Shown: positions 57,178 to 64,000 of the stretch, one piece after another
Layout of the letters: every line of letters begins with the position of its first letter
How positions within the stretch are numbered: the first letter of the stretch is position 1
Notes under the pieces: generated by a model
What the model was told of the DNA's origin: nothing
Seen by the model: the letters and a program-made list of their open reading frames with translations, nothing else
The model's database searches: none
Made by a program: the position numbers and the translations under genes
NCBI RefSeq assembly: GCF_023712105.1
Contig: NZ_JAMLJI010000003.1
Span: 310,001 to 374,000, forward strand
Direction of reading: 5' to 3'
From: Larsenimonas suaedae
Lineage (GTDB): Bacteria > Pseudomonadota > Gammaproteobacteria > Pseudomonadales > Halomonadaceae
DNA: 64,000 bases

Positions 57178-58065
57178 TTACCCCTTGCGCCGTTCGGAAA
57201 CGACACGCGCCACAATGTTCAAAAGCAAAATCGCCACGGTCAGGATCAGCGCCCCCGCCCAGGCAAGTTCGACCTGACGCGGAATGAACGAATTGATGGT
57301 CATGTTCTGATAAAGCGTCATCGGCAGGTTCGGCATCTCGGAATTGAGATCGAAGAAATTCCACTGATTCGAATTGAGCGAGGTGAAGATCAGTGGTGCG
57401 GTCTCGCCGCTGATGCGTGCGCACCCAAGCAGAATGCCCGTGATGATTCCGGCACGCGCTCCGCTGTAGCAGACCTTGCAGACCACCAGCCAGCGATGCG
57501 CGCCAAGTGCCGATGCCGCCTCTCGAAGCGAATTGGGCACAAGCTTCAGCATGTCTTCGGTCGAGCGAATCACCACCGGAATGATCAGAACCGCCAGCGC
57601 CGCGACCCCGGCCCACCCGGAGAAGTGGCCGCTCGGCAGCACCAGAATGGCGTAGATATAAAGCCCGACGATGATCGAGGGCGCCGACAGCAGCACATCA
57701 TTGATGAACCGAATAAAGCTCGCCAGCCGCGACTTGCCGCCGTACTCGGCAAGCCAGGTACCGGCGGCCACACCGACGATGGTACCCACAATCGTTGCAA
57801 GCGTGGTCATGATCAAACTGCCGAGAATGGCGTTACCAAGCCCGCCACCTGTCATCTTGGTGCGCTCGGTAAACACCGAAAGCTCAAGCGCCGAGGCGCC
57901 CTTGGTGACCAGACTGAACAGAATCAGCAAAAGCCAGATAATACCGAAGGCCGCAGCCGCCATGCAGAACGCCATCACCACGCGGTTGAACAGGCGACGA
58001 CGCCGATAGACCGGGTTCGACGGCGTTAGATGCGGTGAACTCTCACTCATGGTGCGCTCTGTCAT
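57178..58065 (-). CDS. pstA: Phosphate ABC transporter permease
   Basis: One of the two membrane subunits of the phosphate importer. Of 295 residues the first 35 are cytoplasmic and basic; about six membrane helices follow, with the permease loop [19 protein letters not shown] near residue 195. Its start overlaps the pstC stop by 4 bp (ATGA) and pstB starts seven bases after its end. Confidence 0.94.
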   Translation of the reverse strand: MTERTMSESSPHLTPSNPVYRRRRLFNRVVMAFCMAAAAFGIIWLLLILFSLVTKGASALELSVFTERTKMTGGGLGNAILGSLIMTTLATIVGTIVGVAAGTWLAEYGGKSRLASFIRFINDVLLSAPSIIVGLYIYAILVLPSGHFSGWAGVAALAVLIIPVVIRSTEDMLKLVPNSLREAASALGAHRWLVVCKVCYSGARAGIITGILLGCARISGETAPLIFTSLNSNQWNFFDLNSEMPNLPMTLYQNMTINSFIPRQVELAWAGALILTVAILLLNIVARVVSERRKG

Positions 58066-59006
58066 TTCGGCGCCCTCCGGTCCATCCGATTGAGCATCAC
58101 GCGGGCAATCGCCAGCACGATGAAGGTAATGACGAACAGCATCAGGCCAAGCGCCAGAAGCGCCGAGCGCTGAAGGCCGTCCGCTTCCGGAAACTGGTTG
58201 GCGATCAGCGCCGCGATCGACGTGCCCTGCCCGGTTACTGTCGGGTTGAAGAACAGGTTATTACCGATGACAAACGTCACGGCCATGGTCTCACCCAGCG
58301 CTCGGCCAAGCCCGAGAATCACGCCACCGACCAGCCCGCCCTTCACCGACGGGAAAATAACGCTCCGGGTCACCTCCCAGGTGGTGCAGCCAAGGCCATA
58401 GGCCGATTCGCGCACCATTGGCGGCACGGTCAGCATCACATCCCGCGTGATGGCCGTGATGAAGGGAATGATCATCACCGCAAGAATCAGACCTGCGGTT
58501 GCAAGGCCGGTACCGGCCGGGAAGATGGTCGGAAAATGGCTTTGAAGGAACGGGGCCAGAACCTCCACACCCCACATGCCATAAATGATCGAGGGAACAC
58601 CGGCGAGCAGCTCGACGGTCGTCCCGAGCGGACGCCTGAGCGCCGCCGGACACTTCTCGGTCAAAAAGATCGCGATGCCCATGGAGACCGGTACGGCGAT
58701 CGCGATGGCAATGCCTGAGGTCACCAGCGTTCCATAAATGGCCGGCAACGCACCGAAACGGTCCAGGTTGGCCGCCCAGCGGTCCTCGGTAAAGAAATGC
58801 CAGCCGAATTCGGACAGTGCCGGCCAACCCGAGATGGCCAGTGACATCATGATGGTTCCCAGAAGCAGCAGAACCAGCAGTGCAAAACCTCGGGTCGTGT
58901 GTTCGAACAGACCATCGAGGCGGCGGTTGCGCTTGACGGCGGATTGTTCGGTTGGCGTCGCGCCGAGCGTTACATCCTCGGACGCGCCAGACGTCGATTG
59001 GGTCAC
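58062..59006 (-). CDS. pstC: Phosphate ABC transporter permease
   Basis: The other membrane subunit of the phosphate importer, about 314 residues with six main helices and the coupling loop VRESAYGLGCTTWEVTRSV. The GTG at 59006 is preferred as start because AGAGGG stands seven bases upstream; an ATG at 59036 is possible and is nearer to the attenuator-like hairpin. It is coupled to pstA by ATGA. Confidence 0.93.
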   Translation of the reverse strand: MTQSTSGASEDVTLGATPTEQSAVKRNRRLDGLFEHTTRGFALLVLLLLGTIMMSLAISGWPALSEFGWHFFTEDRWAANLDRFGALPAIYGTLVTSGIAIAIAVPVSMGIAIFLTEKCPAALRRPLGTTVELLAGVPSIIYGMWGVEVLAPFLQSHFPTIFPAGTGLATAGLILAVMIIPFITAITRDVMLTVPPMVRESAYGLGCTTWEVTRSVIFPSVKGGLVGGVILGLGRALGETMAVTFVIGNNLFFNPTVTGQGTSIAALIANQFPEADGLQRSALLALGLMLFVITFIVLAIARVMLNRMDRRAPK

Positions 59007-59054
59007 TGCATTACCCTCTTGCAACCAAAGTGACACATGAAACTTCTCTTATAC

Positions 59055-59084
59055 AAAAACGCCGTGGCCGCAAGGCCACAGCGT
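59055..59084 (-). terminator. Attenuator-like terminator between pstS and pstC
   Basis: Stem of 11 positions with one mismatch (59059-59069 with 59074-59084), GCAA-type loop and a T-run on the minus strand, lying between the pstS stop and the pstC start. Partial termination here would give more binding protein than permease. Confidence 0.75.
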
Positions 59085-59105
59085 CTTCATGACTCACGGC
59101 GTGGC

Positions 59106-60152
59106 TTACTTGGTCCAGACCTGCTCGCCGCTCTGGCTCTTGATCTGTGACCAGACGTCCTGACGGATCATGCTGGAAACGTTGTCGGGAATCGGAACGT
59201 AGTCGAGCTTGGTCGCGGCGTCGTTGCCGTTCTTGTAGGCCCAGTCGAAGAACTTGAGCGCCTGCTTGGCCGCCTGCGGGTTCTGAACGTCGGTGTGCAT
59301 CAGGATGAATGAGGCACCCACGATCGGCCAGCTCTGACCACCCGGCTGATCGGTCAGCACCAGATAAAGGCCATCGGCATTTTTCCAGTCGGCATTGGAG
59401 GCAGCCGCCTTGAAGCTTTCGATACCGGCGGTCACGAAGTTGCCGGATTTATTCTCGAGCTGAGCGACCTTCAGGTTGTTCTGGTGGGCGTAGGCGTACT
59501 CGACGTAGCCGATCCCGCCCGGCGTACCGGCGACCTGATTGGCAACACCTGCGTTGGCCTTGGCGCCGACACCTGCAGGCCAGGCAACGGACTTGCCTTC
59601 ACCGACATTGTTGGCGAAATCACTGCTGACCTGTGCCAGGTAGTGCGTGAAGAGGAAGTTGGTGCCAGAGCCTTCTGCGCGATAGACCGGCGTGATCTGG
59701 GTGTCCGGCAGATCCATGTCTGGGTTCAGCTTGGCGATGGCGTCGTCATTCCAGTTTGAGATTTCGCCCATGTAGATCTTGGCAAGGGTTTCGCCATCGA
59801 GCTTGATCTTGGTGCCATCGATGCCCGGCACGTTCACGACCGGCACGACGCCGCCCATGATCTGCGGCCACTGAACCAGGTTGTTTTCCTTGAGCTCGGA
59901 AGGCTTCATCGGCGCATCGCTTGCACCAAAGGTGACCGTGCGCGCGGTGATCTGCTTGATGCCGCCGCCTGAGCCGATGGCCTGATAGTTAAGGCCGACG
60001 CCCGTTGCGTCCTGATAGGCGTCAGCCCACTGGGAGTAGACCGGGTACGGGAAGGTCGCACCTGCGCCAGTGATCGTGTCGGCGGCCATGGCCGAGGCCG
60101 AACCCAGCACGAGGGTCGAGGTGACAAGCGTTGCAGCAACGTTCTTCAACAT
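59106..60152 (-). CDS. pstS: Phosphate ABC transporter substrate-binding protein
   Basis: The periplasmic phosphate-binding protein. The 348 residues begin with a signal peptide (MLKNVAATLVTSTLVLGSAS, cleavage near AMA). Phosphate-site blocks are TGAGATFPYPVYSQW, GSGGGIKQI, FGASDAPM and YRAEGSGTNFLFTHYL. Start at 60152 has GGGAG upstream; 31 open codons before it include no signal sequence logic. A Pho box lies about 95 bases upstream, so PhoB should induce it when phosphate is scarce. Confidence 0.96.
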   Translation of the reverse strand: MLKNVAATLVTSTLVLGSASAMAADTITGAGATFPYPVYSQWADAYQDATGVGLNYQAIGSGGGIKQITARTVTFGASDAPMKPSELKENNLVQWPQIMGGVVPVVNVPGIDGTKIKLDGETLAKIYMGEISNWNDDAIAKLNPDMDLPDTQITPVYRAEGSGTNFLFTHYLAQVSSDFANNVGEGKSVAWPAGVGAKANAGVANQVAGTPGGIGYVEYAYAHQNNLKVAQLENKSGNFVTAGIESFKAAASNADWKNADGLYLVLTDQPGGQSWPIVGASFILMHTDVQNPQAAKQALKFFDWAYKNGNDAATKLDYVPIPDNVSSMIRQDVWSQIKSQSGEQVWTK

Positions 60153-60246
60153 CTTGGGTAGCTCCCTGATAGAGGCAACAGATGGCATATGAGGTGGCGC
60201 GTTTGAGAGCGCTTCGTTTCGTTGCCGCTTAAGGTAGCAACCCAAT

Positions 60247-60264
60247 ATGTCAGTTTTGTGTCAG
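60247..60264 (-). promoter_or_regulatory. Pho box upstream of pstS
   Basis: On the minus strand CTGACACAAAACTGACAT shows two 7-base direct repeats 11 bases apart, each one base from the PhoB half-site CTGTCAT with the usual A-rich 4-base spacer. It is 95 bases upstream of the pstS start. Confidence 0.75.
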
Positions 60265-60287
60265 CCACCCCCAAGCCCCCGACGCGC

Positions 60288-60614
60288 TCACTCCGGCACA
60301 GCGTCTCCAAGCTGCCAGTATTCGATCGGACGCTTGACGCAAAAGAGCTCGATCGCCTCGCCCGTGACCGCCTCGATCAGCGCATCGGCCTTGTCGGGGT
60401 CGAGCACGAACATCACCTCTTCCGGCCGATCATTGAGCTCGAAAAAGTGCGCGCTGTGGTAGCGATGGTCGTTGCCGCGGCTATCAAGCGCGGTTCGGCG
60501 CGTATAACGCTCGATGCCGTGGGCCTTGGCAAGTTCGATCACCCGGTCAAGTACCGGCGTGCCGTGGGCCTTGCGCCCTTCCGGAGCCATGAAGGCCACT
60601 TCAAATCCGTTCAT
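60288..60614 (-). CDS. DUF190 domain protein
   Basis: A 108-residue soluble protein of the DUF190/UPF0166 kind, a PII-like fold. Family-like blocks are [37 protein letters not shown] and [15 protein letters not shown]. It starts inside the crcB stop codon (ATGA overlap). DUF190 genes are frequent partners of crcB; a regulatory or fluoride-related role is inferred from that alone. Confidence 0.82.
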   Translation of the reverse strand: MNGFEVAFMAPEGRKAHGTPVLDRVIELAKAHGIERYTRRTALDSRGNDHRYHSAHFFELNDRPEEVMFVLDPDKADALIEAVTGEAIELFCVKRPIEYWQLGDAVPE

Positions 60615-61012
60615 CCTGTCGCTCCTGTCATCATCCATCGAATCAACTTGACCGTGGCGAACCCAAGCCCGGTCATGCACAGCGCCCCAACCACGTGAAG
60701 CGCGATACCGGCAAGCGCCGTCAGATACCGACCCGACTGAAGCAGGCTCCACATTTCGGCCGAAAACGTTGAAAACGTCGTCAATGCTCCAAGAAATCCG
60801 GTCACGACGAACAGTTTCAACGCCGGCGGCAGCTCCGGCAGCGCCATGAAACACGCAAGTGCCATGCCGATCAGCCACGACCCCAGCCAGTTGGCGATCA
60901 AGGTGCCCGGCGGAATGGCAGGAAACAGGGCGTTGAGCATCAATCCCAACCCCCACCGAAGATTGGCGCCCAGTGCCGCACCCAGCCCGATGGCAAGCAT
61001 CGAATACCACAT
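60611..61012 (-). CDS. crcB: Fluoride exporter CrcB (Fluc channel)
   Basis: A 133-residue inner-membrane protein with four helices that works as a dual-topology dimer to export fluoride. [12 protein letters not shown] in helix 1, IANWLGS in helix 2 and [15 protein letters not shown] with the broken helix 3 and phenylalanine track are the family marks. It forms an operon with the DUF190 gene. No fluoride riboswitch could be recognised upstream. Confidence 0.93.
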   Translation of the reverse strand: MWYSMLAIGLGAALGANLRWGLGLMLNALFPAIPPGTLIANWLGSWLIGMALACFMALPELPPALKLFVVTGFLGALTTFSTFSAEMWSLLQSGRYLTALAGIALHVVGALCMTGLGFATVKLIRWMMTGATG

Positions 61013-61026
61013 AGCGTTCTCACTTC

Positions 61027-61064
61027 AATTGCATCGCTGAAGGTAAATTGCATCGTTGAAGGCA
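61027..61064. repeat. Two tandem 19-bp repeats upstream of crcB
   Basis: AATTGCATCGCTGAAGGTA (61027-61045) is followed directly by a second copy (61046-61064) with two base changes (T for C, C for T). They lie 15-52 bases upstream of the crcB start, so they fall in the leader or core promoter. Confidence 0.65.
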
Positions 61065-61278
61065 ATGCGCCTTGCCCATCAAAAGGATAAGCTGGATTTA
61101 AGCTACGTTCGGTTAAATGCGCAACTCCGGCGATTCAACGCCATTCATTCGATAAATCGCATGCATTGTCATTAGTGGCATATTCTCGCCTCTTCGTAAC
61201 CATTCATGGTAATTTAACCGACTTTGAATATAGCGCGCCCCTTCCCGGGCTCTCGTCGACCTGCGCAAGACGCCAGAC

Positions 61279-62310
61279 ATGCTGAAATGCCTACGCCCGC
61301 TGAACTCCCCCACATCGCTCTCACCGCTGCAGCAGCGGCTCTATAACACGTTCTGGTACGTCAACGTTCTGGCACTACTTGCACTGGTGCCCTACCTGAT
61401 CATCGATTTGTTCATCGCGCCCTATCTCTGGGCCTTTCATGCGCTGGCCTCGGTGCTTCTGCTGTGCTCGCAGGTGCTGTTGCATCAAGGGTATTTGAAG
61501 GTATCTCAATTAATGTCGCTGCTGACCAGCCTTGGCATCGTAACGCTTGCCTTTCTGGCCTTCGGCGGCGACAGCGGCATGGAGTACTACTACTTCCCGA
61601 TCATGGTGGCGGCCGCGGCCAGTAGCGTCTGGCCGATATGGCGGCGCATCGTGCTGACGGCCGTTATCGCAACGCTTACGTTGATCCTGATGCTGCCCTC
61701 GTTCTACGCCCCCTGGCTCACGCTCGAGCCGAACATCCTGTTGAGCGTGCGCTTCTATAACATGGCCATGGCCAGCACGATGCTGATATTCATCATGTTT
61801 CGGGCACGGACCCTGATGGAGCTTCTCGGCCGGGACGCCGACATCGACCCCCTCACTCATACCCTTAATCGGCGCGCCTTCTTTCTCGCCGCAAGACGGC
61901 TTCAACGCCGCCGCCAGCGTTTTGCCCTGCTTCTGCTGGATCTGGATCACTTCAAATCGATCAACGACCGCTTTGGCCATGACGTCGGCGACCAGGCCCT
62001 GATTCACGTCGCCGCGCTGATGAAACAGCACACCCGGCGCCACCGTGACGCCCTTGGCCGCTATGGAGGGGAGGAGTTCGTGCTGATGCTCCAAGGGGCG
62101 TCAAAAGAGCACGCGCTTCGCATCAGTCAGGCACTGTGCGCGACCATCGCCGAGACGCCGTTTACCTATCGAGGGCACACCCTTGCGATGACCGTCTCGA
62201 TCGGCGTCAGCCTGTCCGATGAATCAAGCGATCTGGATACCGTGCTTTCCCTGGCGGACCAGCGGCTTTATCAGGCCAAGAGCGCAGGACGAAATCGGGC
62301 CATCATGTAG
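61279..62310 (+). CDS. Membrane-bound diguanylate cyclase (GGDEF)
   Basis: A 343-residue protein: five to six membrane helices in residues 25-175, no PAS domain, then a GGDEF domain (180-340). DPLTHTLNRRAF, LLLDLDHFKSINDRFGHDVGDQ and the active site RYGGEEF (near residue 262) are intact. The inhibitory RxxD site is present as RHRD just before it, so the enzyme should be feedback-controlled by c-di-GMP. Signal unknown. The stop codon lies inside a hairpin. Confidence 0.9.
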   Translation: MLKCLRPLNSPTSLSPLQQRLYNTFWYVNVLALLALVPYLIIDLFIAPYLWAFHALASVLLLCSQVLLHQGYLKVSQLMSLLTSLGIVTLAFLAFGGDSGMEYYYFPIMVAAAASSVWPIWRRIVLTAVIATLTLILMLPSFYAPWLTLEPNILLSVRFYNMAMASTMLIFIMFRARTLMELLGRDADIDPLTHTLNRRAFFLAARRLQRRRQRFALLLLDLDHFKSINDRFGHDVGDQALIHVAALMKQHTRRHRDALGRYGGEEFVLMLQGASKEHALRISQALCATIAETPFTYRGHTLAMTVSIGVSLSDESSDLDTVLSLADQRLYQAKSAGRNRAIM

Positions 62311-62320
62311 ATGGCCCGAT
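62294..62320. terminator. Hairpin over the stop codon of the GGDEF gene
   Basis: ATCGGGCCATC and GATGGCCCGAT form a perfect 11-bp stem (62294-62304 with 62310-62320) whose 5-base loop and second arm include the TAG stop. There is no T-run. It lies between two convergent genes and may act as a weak terminator or protect the 3' ends of both transcripts. Confidence 0.5.
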
Positions 62321-62364
62321 CGGTGCGGTAGGTGGAACCAGGGCGTGGCTCAGGCACGCCAGAA

Positions 62365-63435
62365 TCAGCGGCGCTCGCGAATGGTGCGTTCGTGTTCGTC
62401 GAGGAACGGGCGCTCGGCCGGGTCGATTCGATCCATGCCGGACACCACGCGGTGCCAGTACGGATACTGCGGCGCCTGCTGGGTCAAACGGTCGAGGCGC
62501 TCGGTTTCTGAGTCGTCAAGTTCGAGCTCGACCGCAGCAAGATCGTCTTTCAGATGCGCATCCGACCGCGCGCCAATGATCAGAGCCGTCACGCCCGGAC
62601 GATCCTTGAGCCACGACAGGCAGACCCGGGCAATGGAGCACTCATGCGCGGCGCCGATCTCGGCCATCGCTTCGATGATATCGAGCGCACGCTCCATGTC
62701 GTGTACGTAGGGTTCCGGCCACCCTGAGCCCTGACGCGTGTTTTCAGACGTTGCCTGACCGCGGCGAACGCTTCCGGCCAGAAGCCCCTCGCCCATCGGC
62801 CCCCACACGAGCGTACCGACGTTCTGATCGAGCGCCATCGGCATCAGCTCGTACTCAGCCTCGCGGGATTCCGGCGTGTAGTAGATCTGCTGCGAGACCG
62901 GACGCATCCAGCCGTTCAGATCTGCGGCTCCCAGCGTTTTCATCATTTGCCAAGCGGTATAGTTCGAGGTGCCGAAATAACGGATCTTGCCGCTTCGAAC
63001 CAGATGGTCGAGCGCCTCGAGCGTTTCCTCGACCGGCGTCACGCCATCCCAGTTATGAATCTGATACAGATCGAGATGATCGGTGCCAAGCCGTTTGAGG
63101 CTGGCCTCGACGCCGTTGATGATGTGGTAGCGCGACGCGCCGCTGGCATTGGGATCGTCACTCAAGGGGCTTCGCACCTTGGACGCCAGCAAAATATCCT
63201 GACGCTTGCTGCCAAGCGCCTGCCCGACCAGCTCTTCCGTAAGCCCAAACGAGTAAAGATCGGCGGTATCCACCATATTGACGCCGGCATCAAAGGCAAG
63301 GCCCATATGCCGTTTGACGTCATCAAGCCCAAGGCCGCCGCATTTCTCGAAGCCGCCACGGCCTCCGTAAGGCACCGTGCCAAGTACCAGCTCTGACACC
63401 ATGAGCCCTGAATTTCCGAGCGGACGATAACGCAT
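62365..63435 (-). CDS. Aldo/keto reductase
   Basis: A 356-residue NADPH-dependent oxidoreductase of the AKR superfamily. The full tetrad is visible: Asp and Tyr in NMVDTADLYSFG, Lys in LLASKVRSP and His in LYQIHNWDG; GKIRYFGTSNYTAWQ follows, with the cofactor-binding LIIGARS near the end. Similar proteins reduce small aldehydes and ketones; the substrate is not known. It lies alone between the GGDEF gene and rmuC. Confidence 0.9.
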   Translation of the reverse strand: MRYRPLGNSGLMVSELVLGTVPYGGRGGFEKCGGLGLDDVKRHMGLAFDAGVNMVDTADLYSFGLTEELVGQALGSKRQDILLASKVRSPLSDDPNASGASRYHIINGVEASLKRLGTDHLDLYQIHNWDGVTPVEETLEALDHLVRSGKIRYFGTSNYTAWQMMKTLGAADLNGWMRPVSQQIYYTPESREAEYELMPMALDQNVGTLVWGPMGEGLLAGSVRRGQATSENTRQGSGWPEPYVHDMERALDIIEAMAEIGAAHECSIARVCLSWLKDRPGVTALIIGARSDAHLKDDLAAVELELDDSETERLDRLTQQAPQYPYWHRVVSGMDRIDPAERPFLDEHERTIRERR

Positions 63436-63506
63436 AGTCTTGGCCTCCTTGCCACTTAAGTCGAAGACCTCAGTCTGGCAAAGACACGGTGTTTCTCAAG
63501 GCGATC

Positions 63507-64000
63507 TCATGATCGGCCCCGGCCGGGGTGACGAACGCCCAATTCCCTGAGCTGTTCGGTCTGATTGACCAGACTGCCCTGCCCGTCCTTCAAGCGATTG
63601 AGCGCCTGCTGGTGGCTTTTTTGCGCGCGGGTGAGCTGCTCGCCAACGTCCTCGAGGCTTGAAACGAAGCCGTGGAACTTGCCCAGCAGCCGCTCGGCGC
63701 GCTCTGTGATCGCCCGGGCGTTTTCATTCTGACGCTCCAGCCGCCAGAGATTGGCCACCGTCCTCAGGCTTGCAAGCAACGTCGTCGGCGTGACCAGCAC
63801 GATGTGGCGATCAAACGCAAACTGAAAAAGGGTTGGGTCATGCTCGAAGGCCAGTGCGAACGCCGGCTCCACGGGCATGAACAAAAACACCATGTCCGGT
63901 GAGTTAAGCCCGTGAAGTGCGGCGTAATCCTTGCGGGCAAGCCGCTCGACGTGTTGACGCACTGCGGCGAGATGGCGCTTCAATGCGTCACGACGCGCAG
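63507..64000 (-). CDS. rmuC: DNA recombination protein RmuC, C-terminal part (partial)
   Basis: The frame is open to the right edge, so the N-terminal part is missing. The visible 164 residues carry the RmuC core end: HVERLARKDYAALHGLNSPD, FLFMPVEPAFALAFEHD, VLVTPTTLLASLRTVANLW, then a helical tail. RmuC is a predicted nuclease that limits inversions at short inverted repeats. A TTG at 63983 is only an internal codon, not the start. The stop at 63507 is 71 bases upstream of the aldo/keto reductase start. Confidence 0.92.
   Translation of the reverse strand, partial: ARRDALKRHLAAVRQHVERLARKDYAALHGLNSPDMVFLFMPVEPAFALAFEHDPTLFQFAFDRHIVLVTPTTLLASLRTVANLWRLERQNENARAITERAERLLGKFHGFVSSLEDVGEQLTRAQKSHQQALNRLKDGQGSLVNQTEQLRELGVRHPGRGRS

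Noticed and set aside
61013-61112. Fluoride riboswitch upstream of crcB
   Set aside because: I looked on the minus strand for the GAUGG...CGCC core with its pseudoknot partner; GATGGGC and GGCGC are near each other, but the spacing and pairing do not fit the known form.
61113-61313. 66-codon minus-strand open frame between crcB and the GGDEF gene
   Set aside because: No ribosome site or family pattern, and it overlaps the start of the GGDEF gene.

Overview
The window is chromosomal DNA, about 60% G+C by eye, from a Gammaproteobacterium, most likely a halophile of the Halomonadaceae (inference). The pointers are a HexR-linked Entner-Doudoroff cluster, a FabY-type condensing enzyme, a BCCT osmolyte transporter, a DAACS symporter and the general gene style. 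I see no insertion sequence, prophage, CRISPR array, tRNA or rRNA. Most genes are ordinary chromosomal genes in short operons separated by clear hairpin terminators.

Region 1 (1-5.1 kb) holds the start of a DUF482/GNAT-like gene running off the left edge, a DUF4190 membrane protein, pncB, a secreted dienelactone hydrolase, an unknown 85-residue protein, a type II haloacid dehalogenase and gap. Region 2 (4.1-15.6 kb) is a sugar-catabolism block: gap, then edd-glk-hexose-6-phosphate mutarotase-aldo/keto reductase, opposed to zwf-pgl-eda, then hexR and a sugar/H+ symporter. Together they take up glucose, phosphorylate it, oxidise it to 6-phosphogluconate and split it to pyruvate and glyceraldehyde-3-phosphate. 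A perfect HexR-type palindrome lies between gap and edd, with weaker copies before edd and zwf.

Region 3 (15.7-30.6 kb) is the most distinctive part: an aryl-polyene (APE)-type biosynthetic operon of 15 genes on the + strand, from a chain-length factor to an 'excinuclease-like' small secreted protein, mostly joined by 4-bp stop/start overlaps and closed by a terminator. It encodes a KS/CLF pair, one ACP, a ligase fused to a dehydratase, a second dehydratase, a ketoreductase, a thioesterase, a glycosyltransferase, an LpxL-like acyltransferase, a LolA-like protein, an MMPL exporter, a lipoprotein and a FAD enzyme carrying flavin-halogenase marks. A Tat-exported beta-helix protein is transcribed divergently from it.

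Region 4 (30.7-50.6 kb) carries a dicarboxylate symporter, dacB, a TrmB-like methyltransferase, fabY, coaD, a YfhL-type ferredoxin, an alginate-export-type porin, a MATE pump, a MASE3-PAS-GGDEF cyclase, a voltage-sensor-only membrane protein, an SDR, an FdhF/YdeP molybdoenzyme, an EAL-HDOD protein and an OafA-type acyltransferase. Region 5 (50.7-64 kb) has purEK, an unknown tail-anchored protein, an extensin-like hydrolase, a BCCT transporter, pstSCAB with a Pho box, a crcB/DUF190 pair, a second diguanylate cyclase, an aldo/keto reductase and the C-terminal part of rmuC cut by the right edge.

The most interesting system I can support is the compact APE operon with its halogenase-like flavoprotein. 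Smaller items are the voltage-sensor-only protein, an interlocked (pseudoknot-order) repeat in the BCCT leader, and several undescribed repeats or palindromes in promoter regions.
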